Assembly (NCBI GenBank): GCA_963921505.1
Contig: OY997396.1
Coordinates: 1,806,001 to 1,870,000, forward strand
Length of the DNA: 64,000 nt
Source of the DNA: Phakellia ventilabrum
Lineage: Eukaryota; Porifera; Demospongiae; Axinellida; Axinellidae
Direction of reading: 5' to 3'
Each line of letters opens with the position of its first letter. Position 1 is the stretch's first letter. Shown here in pieces: positions 55,663 to 64,000 of the stretch. The notes beneath the pieces were generated by a model. The model searched no databases and had not been told where the DNA came from. It saw only the letters and a program-made list of their open reading frames with translations. The position numbers and the translations under genes were made by a program.

Positions 55663-58600
55663 ATGGCTCACAGCACCGCAGTACTGAAATTACTACTGAT
55701 AGCGTCCCTTCACTTTGGTGAGGAAGTTTTTCTTTAATAAAGTGCTATTATATCAGACTCACATTGGGAACGAGGCTATTCACCCTGTACCGTAGAAAAG
55801 TTGCATGAAAGTGTATCTATTATTCCAACGTGAACCTGACCTGCAACGTATGTATCTGTCATAAACGCTTTAAGTATTTAAAGTATGAATAGCTATTTTT
55901 AATAGCTATGTCAAGTTGGCTCAGACATGTACACTTTCATACCATTGCTGTAATTTCCCCCAATAAATCTACCTCTTATTACACGTACCACCTTTTGTAA
56001 GATTTGACAAAGAAGAGTGTATGCGTACCTGAGATCAAATAGCGCATTCACCTTGCATGGTTGATGCAGCTGTAAGGTACAAAGCACCTGTAGCTAAATA
56101 ATATCACACTAGTTCATTAACTATGGAGTATATTAGAATTGAGGAAGGAGACTAGATTATCTAATGAACCAGTATTGTGGTATGCATATCACAGTGGAGG
56201 AAGGGGAATAGCTGCATTCTGAAGCTCTGCATTCTATAATAATGAATCGATGTGGTCATCATATGTATCACTGGCTCTTGAGGGAGGGAGACTAGATTAA
56301 CTAGAGTAGGAGAGATGCATACACACCAGAAACTGACAGACCTGATGGTGTTCTCTCATTCTGTAGCTACAGCTGAAGACTGTGAGCTTCAAGCACTATG
56401 CCGAGACTGCATACGTCTGCCCCAGTGTGTCTGGTGCAGTGATATTGTAAGTGTGTGTCATATGAAACCCCTGTGTGAAGATCCTTATACCTGAAACCAG
56501 GAGCCCATTTGGGTTATGTGCTCCCGGCCCACTGAAACTAGCTTGGAATTTGCACATCTCATCTTGTTATTGTTTCAGCTAAAATGAAAGTTTACTGAAT
56601 GCTCAACTGCATTGCTGATAACCCTCATTCCTAGGCTCTCCCTGCCTGGGAACGACAGTTAGCAGCTACTACGGGAACAGTTAAACAGGTAGAGTTATGC
56701 ATCTGCAGTAGCTGAGGAGAGACTCTACAATTTAACACTTGGAGAGCCCGGGAATGAGGCCATTCAACCTGTATCATAGCTGTAGGATGTTCATCTACGA
56801 TTCCAAGGAATGAGGGTTATCAGCAATGCAGATGAGCATTTTCTTTTAGCCGAAACAATAACAAGATGAGATGTGCTAATCCCAGGCTAGTTTCAGGTAT
56901 TACAAGGAATTTACACAGGAGCATGTTGGACAGGGTGGCCAGCACTGTAGCTAGGCGAGTTTTCTGCCCTCCATATACATATATACTGCATTGCTGATAA
57001 CTCTCACTCCTAGGCTCTCCCTGCCCCATCTATTTCATTTTCTTTGTACACTGGGAGAGCCTTGGAACGAGGGTACTCAGATACTACAGGAACAGTTAAA
57101 CAAGTAGAGCTAAACATCTGCAGTAGCTGAGGAGATTCCAAAACACTGGGAGAGCCCGGGAATGAGGCCATTCAACCTGTATCATAGCTGTTAAGGTTGT
57201 TCATCTATGATTCCAACGTAAACTTGACCTGCAGTGTGTATCAGTCATATACACTTGCCAGGTTATGTCGGAATCGTAGATTCTTAACTTTTCTACAGCT
57301 ACAGTACAGGTTGAATGACCTTGTTCCCAGGCTCTCCCATTGCTTATATGTTGGAATTGTCTCAGCTATCTGCAGAGTGTGTCTGAGAATATTGTAGCTG
57401 AAGTGTGCTGTGTTTTATAAAGTCAATTTCTTGATCAGTATCACGATGTGTACATTGGACTGATCGAGGAGTCACTTTAATAGCTAGCAAATAGTGGCAA
57501 TGGAGTATGCTATGGAAAGCAAAGATTATACACTGGAGATTTTTAGGAATGATGACATAGACGTATCAGACACCCCAAGCCAACTTTTACCCCTTCACTA
57601 TACTATAGGATACGCTGGGGCCTCACTGTATCAGTCGTGATTCGAATCCGGAATGTGACAGCCTCCAGGATCCACGTGGGGAGATAACCAAAATTGTAGA
57701 TACACTGGAGGCTGCGTCTGGATCATCCTCTGGAGGGGTAAGTACATTGGTCAGCTCCACGGCTCCATATTAGTAGCTTTCTCTTTCTACCAGCCACAAA
57801 TTTGGCTCCACATTGGCAGTTTTTTGATGTGAAGCCAAATCTGTGATTGTCAGAAAAAGAAGACCGCTACATGTGTATAATTTGTCATATTGCACAGTAT
57901 GACATTATTTGCATGGCTGGGTGACAGTTTCAAATCAATATGGCTGATGCACGTGGATATTTTCCGTCCACTTATGCGCTGGGTTGGGGCAAAGCTCACC
58001 TAAAACTTTACTTTCAATGATTACTCCCTGACAGTGAGTGCATGATACCAGCTCCTCGAGCCATCACTCTCCACAGGGCCCAGTGAGTCACAGCATACCC
58101 TACCTGACTCTGCTGGACCCAGTAGCTCTGTAGAGAGCTAGATGCATGTATGACTGACTGCCAGTGTGTGTACTAGCCTGGCTTACTAGCCTCTCCTTTG
58201 ATCCCTGTCTCTGTAATACTTACAACAAGAGATTAGCAAGCTTGATAATGGCTTACGTACATATGCATTTGTAAATAATATTCAGGGTAACATTAAAAGA
58301 TTGTCATGATGGTCGGTTTGGCACTGATTCGCAATAGTGTAACCCTCCTTTTTAACTGCATTGGCTGCATTCTGACCCCATGTAGGGATCAGGTCTCAGT
58401 CCGGTGATGCAGCAGGTCGTACCGGCGAGAGTGGACCTGGACCTCCGAGTTGGTAGGTCACAACATTCACGATTGGTTGCTCCTGCAGAATGATGATTCT
58501 TCATAAAGTAATATACTACGCTGTTTTTGGGAAGGGCACCCGTTGCCATGTATTACATACCACAGTTAGTTGCTTGATTTCAGTGCCTAAGCTATAGCTG

Positions 58601-61600
58601 TGAACACCATTGCCCTGCAGGGGAGCCCCGGTCCTTCACTGTCAGCGTGACTCCCACCATCAACTATCCCCTGGACCTCTACATCCTTATGGACCTCTCC
58701 GCATCCATGGGCAATGACCTCGACACCATTCAGAATCTGGGGGAAAGACTCAGTAAGCCCCTCCCCCCCCCCTCCCTTTAACATAGGAGCTGCTACATAG
58801 CACTCTGAAATTATTCTTTTTTAGCCAATACTCTTGGAAACATCACAACTGACTTCAGAATAGGATTTGGGTCTTTCATCGAGAAACCCCTCCTACCATT
58901 CAATATTGGCTCTATACCGTAAGCTATCTACTGTCTGTCTATTGTCATGGCCACACTTTAAAACAGTACTAGCTGATAGCTAGCCCCTACACTATAGCCT
59001 TGATTCTAGGCTCCCTCCCGGGCCCCCTATACAAATAAATCAGGAGTAAAGATTTACTCCTCAATTTGCGTCCTTCGTACACGGGAGGAGGGGCGCATGG
59101 AAATAGGCTATAATTAGCATACAGGGAACGTTAACGTTGTTGTGTAAATTTGAAATTCCTGATGTTGATTGAATAATTAGATCATCCATACTCTTCCTCT
59201 GGCTCCAGTGTGTTAGATTTCATTACCAGTGACTACAGCTACCGCCATGTGGTCACTCTGACGGATGACATGGATGCATTCTTAGTAAGTGTGGTGCTAC
59301 AGTGGAACCTCTGTATTGTGGTCACCCTCGGGCCAACAATTTATGGCTGCATTATAATAGAGGGTGGCTGTATTATAGAGGTCCATGATACATTAGCAGT
59401 ATGTACATTGGGACCCAACAAGGTGGCCTTACTAGGGAGGTTGGCTGCTATAGAGTGACCACATTGTAGAGGTTCCACCGTGTGCAAAGGTGGTCTTTCA
59501 GGCTAGGTGTACCCACATCTATGTTCGCTCGGACACAGTTACACTAATTAATTACTTCCTGACAAACATATGTATGTTCATTAGGAATTAAAACGTCACA
59601 AGGAATGCAAATCTGATTCAGTGCACATTCATATAATAAGCATGACCACGCCCATTTTCCAATATGTTTACGTAACTGGATAAATAAAAATGATCTTTTG
59701 GGGATATGTCTGCATGTGGCTTTTACATTGGAGCATGCTACTAGAATAGTTGGAGTATCAGTGAGTTGGTAGACTGTCTATTACGTAACACGAAACAAAA
59801 TCTCGAAATCTCCGCTAAGAATAGCTTTTACAGGCACCTACTTTTAATGTTCCGGTGTTAGTGTAACTAAAAAGACTCCCAAAGTTGCCTTGTTTGAATG
59901 CTTTTTGGCACTTCCATCTCTACATGTTTTTTCTGTACTTGTCGTATATACTACTTGGAATATACTACTACTGTATGTACGTCCGCAGTGTGAATGTATC
60001 TCTCTCTCGTCCTCTTCCAACAGTCTCGGATCTCATCCCTGGAGGTGTTTTCCAACTTGGACGCCCCTGAGGCCATGTTTGACGGCATTCTGCAGGCCAC
60101 TGTCTGCCAGGAGGTGGTGGGGTGGAGGGAGGGAGCCAGGAGGCTGCTGCTGGTGCTCACTGATGACTCTTACCACATAGCTGGTGATGGAAAGGTGGGA
60201 CTGCAGTGATCATGTGATCCCATTATGTGCTTGTGTGGAGAGATCACATGATCCTCTCTATGTATCAGAGGCTATCTACGTAAGGATGGCACCAACATGC
60301 CCATTATATAAATTAAAGCCTTGAAAACTCCACTAAGACTAACATACAAGCTTTATATAGGCACCTAACGTTCATTTCCAGGTGTTTCTATGACTGAAAA
60401 GACTCCCAAAGTTTCTAAAAAGTGTTGCTAACGTAGAAAACCAGAAGATAGCTAGACTACCAAACTGTTCATGCTTCTTCTTCTTCTTTTTTTCTTTTTC
60501 TTCAGAGAGGCTACCTCAAAATTAGTTTACGTAATCACTGTGATTTTAGCACTGCATTTTTTATCATGAATGTTCATGACAACATAGCATCTGCATAACT
60601 ATAGAATGGATCTCCAAAATGATACTCCATCCGTCCTCCATGAAAATTTTATGACTTTGTACGCATGCACACATGACATGCACTTGGCGACCATGAGAGA
60701 CTGTTGTCTGAGAGAGAGTGAAAGAGGCACTTATGCAGATGGCGCTTGTATATATTTCACTTTGTGTGACTATATGCCATCCCTACATTTTCTTTTTGGC
60801 ATATTATGTACTCGTGATCATGAGGAGAGATCATGTAAGGTCACATGATTTTGTTATATACCTGTTTAAAAAGATCGTGTGAGATCATGTGATCCTCTGT
60901 TCATACATACATACCATGTGGAGAGGTCATGTGATCTGACCACACTGTATAGCAATTGTGGGAAGATATACATAGCCAAAGTTGTTAAAATACCATAACT
61001 GGATACTGCATTCATTGCTGTCTCTCCTACCCCCTCCCCTCCCCTCCCCTCCCCTCCCATCCTCATCCTCCAGCTCAGTGGCCTAGTACGCCCCCACGAT
61101 GGCAACTGCTATGTGCCAGTGCCAGTGGGGAACGAGACGGTAGACTATGAAATGTGGGGAGTCTTTGTAAGTGCTTCGGAACTAACATATGTGGCAGGAT
61201 TTGCAACTGACACACACACATACACACACACACACATATACAGGACTATCCCTCCATTGGTCAGATCAATGCCAAGTTGAGAGAGTTTGACATCATCCCG
61301 ATCTTTGCAGCGGCCAGAGTGGGCCCAGTCTATGAAGTAAGCATGTTGGTATACAAATTTACTGTGGCTACAAAAAAATTACTATGGGTACAAAAATTTA
61401 CTGTGGGTATATGCACAAATTTATTTGGGTAAACATAAATTTGCTACTGCTTAACTGAGACGTAATATTTCCCCACTGCAGAACTTGGTGACCTACATCG
61501 AGGGAGCAGTATTCGAGGCTCTCACTTCCAACTCCGACAACATCCTCGCAGTGATCGAGAGAGGTTACAATGTAAGGAGCCAGCATTCTTGACACATTTT

Positions 61601-62938
61601 TGTGCTCTAATTTTTTTTTTGATGTTTGCATAAATCAAGCGATAAAAGCTGGGTAAAGGCCTGGGAACAAGCAACCAAGCTTCTGCCCTAAGCTTGGTTG
61701 CAGGACTTGCAAGCTCAACTGACAGACTTTTTGTTGGGATAGAGTCATGCATCTATTATAATCATAATAACTACATATTATGACTCAATTGCTGAATGTA
61801 TAGCCTCAGGCTTCTATACCCAGGTTTGTTTAATATTTCGCTGCTGGGGAGAGAGATTGGAGAATAACACAAAATTTGAGTGTGGAAGGCCTGGGTGTTT
61901 GCATGTGCCCCCAAAACTGGATCTTCATCTGTTTCACATATTATGTGTAATTGGAACTGGAATGTGGTCTGGGAATGAGACTATGCATCTACTACTGACA
62001 TACATTCACATTATCCAATCAAATTGTACCTCACACCCAGACGACATCTCAGAGGGTGGAGCTAGTCACCAGCGCTGTCTCTGGGATGGAATTTCAGATC
62101 ACCCCGGAGTGTGGCAGGTGAGAAGACATGTGGTAGTACGTACATTGCCCTCCGTACTGTGATTGGCCTCATTAGTCTCATGCCCTGACCAGGAGCCAAG
62201 ATCTCGGCATGAGACTACGGCCTCGTGCCAATGGTTATAAATGGGTGTAGTACATTATGGCAGTATTCGCTTTTGGCCCGAACAAAGTAATCTTTATCAG
62301 GAGGAGGTGGCTCGTTATATTATAGTTTCACTGTTACAGTGTCGCAGTACATTGAGCTGCCCAATGCACTCCTTGCTTTCAGGCAACTGCTAAAACCCAA
62401 TTGAGTAGCACCTGTAAAATTGTACTCAAATGGCCCATTTCGGAAACTGCATTAATTGTTGTGACATCATTTGGAGGACAACTGAATGGCAAAAAACGGC
62501 AAGTTTTCATGGAGGCTGAAGACTCAGCAGAGGGCCTTGTCGAGATAGCAACTCGTGAGAAGGTATATAAATGCCTAGAAGCATGCTAAGCAGCTGGAAA
62601 GGTACATACGCTACTCAGCTGAATGTGACGTGCATGCCTGAATTTTATGTTCTCGACTAAGGATTTTGCTTACTTTTAAAGGCATATTGCAAGCTGCTAG
62701 AGCCTTAAGTCTTCATGAAAAGCCTTCATATCCATAGAAAATTGCTGTTTCCTACCTGGACTGTCCTCCAAATGACGTCACAAACAGCGTACATGATAGT
62801 TTCCAAAATGGGCCATTACTCCTGCTATGGATACTTAATACGCTCTCCGCATTCCTTCATTATTCATGTTGCATAGTATCAACTCTCAAGAGACTTGCAA
62901 TGAATCTGTAGTCTGTAGCATTCCTATGCCTTATAGAC

Positions 62939-62979
<41 letters not shown>

Positions 62980-63981
62980 CACACGCACACACACACTATC
63001 CCCAGTGCCAGGACGGTGGAGGCAGCATGTGAGGGTGTGCTGGTGGGAGAGGGGGTGGAGTTTGAAGTGGCAGTGACTCTCACCACCTGCACTGAACAGC
63101 TACGAAGAGGGGGGACAAAGACGTGAGTGACCTCAATCAACAACTAGAATTCAAAATTACACTGCTTATAATTAGATCATAGCATCAGACAATGTGCATG
63201 TATAAGAGATAAGCTTAATGTAAAAAGCATGCATGGACTATAATCTTAGGAGTGCATACCTACACATAATTACCGATGTAGCAATGGATTGGAGTCCATT
63301 GGAGATTGGAGTGCAATTTGGGAACAATAGACCATATTGAGCTCAGCCATTTCTGCTGCTATGGCGACAATACAATAATTACTGTTAAAGGTTTGTTTCA
63401 AACTTTGAAACAAATTGGAGTAGATATTACCTCACAAACATATACACATTTTGTATGGGTGGAGGTGCCTCCAGTGCAAATCCCTCATATGGGCCCATAC
63501 AAAATGTGTATAAGTTTGTTGAGGTCATATCTACTTTAATGTTCAATTTACTGCAAATTTGACAGATAAATTTTCGTATGATAAACATTATATGCAAGGA
63601 CCTATTGTTGCTATAGCAGCAAAAATGCCCGAAGTCATCTTAACCGAATATGGTCTATTAACTCGGCAAGGTAGTTGCACAATTAAGCGAAGTATTCACC
63701 AGTCGCAAGTGCAAATGGCAGAAGTTCCATTACACACAGCTGAGCTACTGTCTTTTGTTGAACTACAAAAGCCTGTGAATAGGCAAAATGGCATTCACTT
63801 TGCTCATGCGATTACCTTGCTTATTGCACATGCCCAAATCACACTCTAATCCATGTGATTACCCATACTAACATACCTGGCATTAATCTCATTCCACAGT
63901 GTGAACCTGCAGCTGCCTGGGTTTGGGCGCGTCACTGTTGAGATCTCTGGAATTTGCAGCTGTTCCTGTGAGAATGATCTT
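55663..63981 (+). CDS. Integrin beta subunit (5' part; gene continues right of the window)
   Basis: The beta chain of the heterodimer. Exons: 55663-55717, 56367-56446, 57609-57737, 58386-58452, 58621-58752, 58825-58918, 59209-59284, 60024-60194, 61074-61166, 61244-61336, 61482-61571, 62041-62117, 63006-63122, 63900-63981. They sum to 1,356 nt (452 residues) with consistent phases. Start ATG at 55663 has A at -3 and G at +4 and opens a short signal peptide (VLKLLLIASLHFG). Then come a PSI domain (CRDCIRLPQCVWC), a hybrid strand (ARVDLDLRVG) and the beta-I domain with MIDAS DLSASM (residues 135-140), FRIGFGSF, SNLDAPEAMFDG, LLLVLTDDSYHIAGDG, DGNCYV, DYPSIGQINAKL and IIPIFA. The hybrid domain follows, ending CSCSCEN, the start of I-EGF1. 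The specificity-determining loop is short and lacks the usual cysteine pair. The acceptor of exon 2 could instead be at 56373, two residues shorter. Confidence 0.94.
56528..56906. mobile_element. Fold-back element in beta intron 2
   Basis: Left arm gaaactagcttggaatttg ... catctcatcttgttattg ... gataaccctcattcc (56534-56632) and right arm ggaatgagggttatcag ... caataacaagatgagatg ... aggctagtttc (56801-56898). Its inner part, with tctccctgcctggg and ggagagcccgggaatgagg, is a GCCTCGTTCCCAGGC-type copy. Confidence 0.7.
56626..57240. repeat. Local direct duplication in beta intron 2
   Basis: The run gggaacagttaaacaggtag, gcatctgcagtagctgagga, gagcccgggaatgaggcc and ttcaacctgtatcatagctg at 56670-56785 recurs at 57085-57195. 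A third, shorter relative (attccaacgtgaacctgacctgcaa) is at 55829-55853, in intron 1. Confidence 0.7.
58621..58752 (+). CDS. Beta exon 5: MIDAS metal-binding strand of the beta-I domain
   Basis: Encodes YPLDLYILMDLSASMGNDLD. D135, S137 and S139 match the MIDAS residues of known beta chains. The next two positions, usually DD and part of the ADMIDAS, read N142-D143. Phase 1 at both ends. Confidence 0.93.
58995..59110. mobile_element. Fold-back repeat, GCCTCGTTCCCAGGC family
   Basis: Ends atagccttgattctaggctccct and gggcgcatggaaataggcta, with an inner perfect hairpin aggagtaaa/tttactcct. Intronic in beta. Confidence 0.6.
59299..59482. mobile_element. MITE-like element with GTGGAACCTCT ends
   Basis: Left end acagtggaacctctgtattg and right end cattgtagaggttccaccgt are inverted. 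Internal ggtcaccctcgggcc, ggctgcattataatagagg and ggttggctgctatagagtgacc repeat the theme. It starts 15 bp after the donor of beta exon 7. Related to 30029-30139, with weaker similarity at 3085-3230. Confidence 0.7.
60024..60194 (+). CDS. Beta exon 8: SyMBS/MIDAS loop and core beta-I strand
   Basis: Contains SNLDAPEAMFDG, the Asn-x-Asp-x-Pro-Glu motif that supplies the synergistic metal site and the MIDAS glutamate, and LLLVLTDDSYH, whose aspartate matches the MIDAS/ADMIDAS Asp. These residues are intact, so a metal-dependent ligand site is expected. Confidence 0.93.
61200..61243. repeat. (CA)n at the acceptor of beta exon 10
   Basis: acacacacatatacag leads directly into the exon at 61244, with no pyrimidine-only tract. 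Confidence 0.85.
61801..61983. mobile_element. Diverged fold-back repeat, GCCTCATACCCAGG subtype
   Basis: tagcctcaggcttctatacccagg and tggtctgggaatgagacta end the stretch. It directly precedes beta exon 12. Confidence 0.45.
62939..62996. repeat. (CA)n upstream of beta exon 13
   Basis: About 55 bp of CA with a few G interruptions ending at ctatccccag, the acceptor of the exon 63006-63122. Confidence 0.9.
63327..63658. mobile_element. Palindromic MITE-like element, ~330 bp
   Basis: Left end atagaccatattgagctcag followed by ccatttctgctgctatggcg, and right end the inverse, with aaaatgcccgaagtc and cgaatatggtctat. A nested palindrome occupies the middle (cacattttgtatggg/cccatacaaaatgtg). One arm recurs at 4180-4255. 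Last complete intron of beta in the window. Confidence 0.75.
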
Positions 63982-64000
63982 GTGAGAGCTAGCTTATAGT

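Noticed and set aside
62401-62589. 62-codon open frame in a beta intron
   Set aside because: No splice borders in phase with the neighbouring exons and no recognised domain.

Overview
The window looks like animal nuclear DNA, most likely from a sponge (Porifera, probably a demosponge). It is AT-rich and intron-rich, with GT-AG introns, many microsatellites and short fold-back repeats. The real genes are three integrin genes plus one multi-pass membrane protein whose cysteine-rich head and C-terminal EYTPLL motif recall a family expanded in sponges. The organism call is inference from gene content. No bacterial operon, CRISPR array, rRNA gene, retrovirus-like element or LTR element was seen.

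Layout. (1) 512-17890, minus strand: the 5' two-fifths of an integrin alpha gene (alpha-A), 12 exons joining into 415 residues; the rest lies left of position 1. (2) 17891-20925: intergenic DNA with short repeats and the worn 3' end of a LINE. (3) 20926-22853, minus: an intron-poor gene for a cysteine-rich protein with about ten membrane spans, read in two overlapping frames. (4) 24201-55065, minus: a complete integrin alpha gene (alpha-B). I placed 29 exons whose lengths sum to 3,321 nt and whose phases all agree, giving 1,106 residues: signal peptide, beta-propeller with calcium-binding loops, leg domains, an eight-arginine furin-type site, a membrane span and a GFFRR tail. (5) 55066-55662: a short, CpG-rich gap with no gene. 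(6) 55663-63981, plus: an integrin beta gene running off the right edge, 14 exons and 452 residues, covering signal peptide, PSI, beta-I (MIDAS) and hybrid domains and the start of the first I-EGF module.

How the genes fit together. Integrins work as alpha/beta heterodimers at the cell surface. Here an alpha and a beta gene are head to head with about 600 bp between their start codons, so a shared promoter could co-express them. A second alpha gene follows in tandem. The two alphas share nearly the same exon sizes and phases in the region that can be compared, which points to duplication.

Non-coding DNA. Introns are long (hundreds of bases to 5 kb) and filled with repeats: a high-copy fold-back family with ends like GCCTCGTTCCCAGGC, several near-perfect palindromic MITE-like elements, a DNA transposon family with TACCGTATAGCG ends that still carries a helix-turn-helix-like coding remnant, a ~400 bp interspersed repeat in three copies, minisatellites, and (TG/CA)n tracts that repeatedly abut splice sites.
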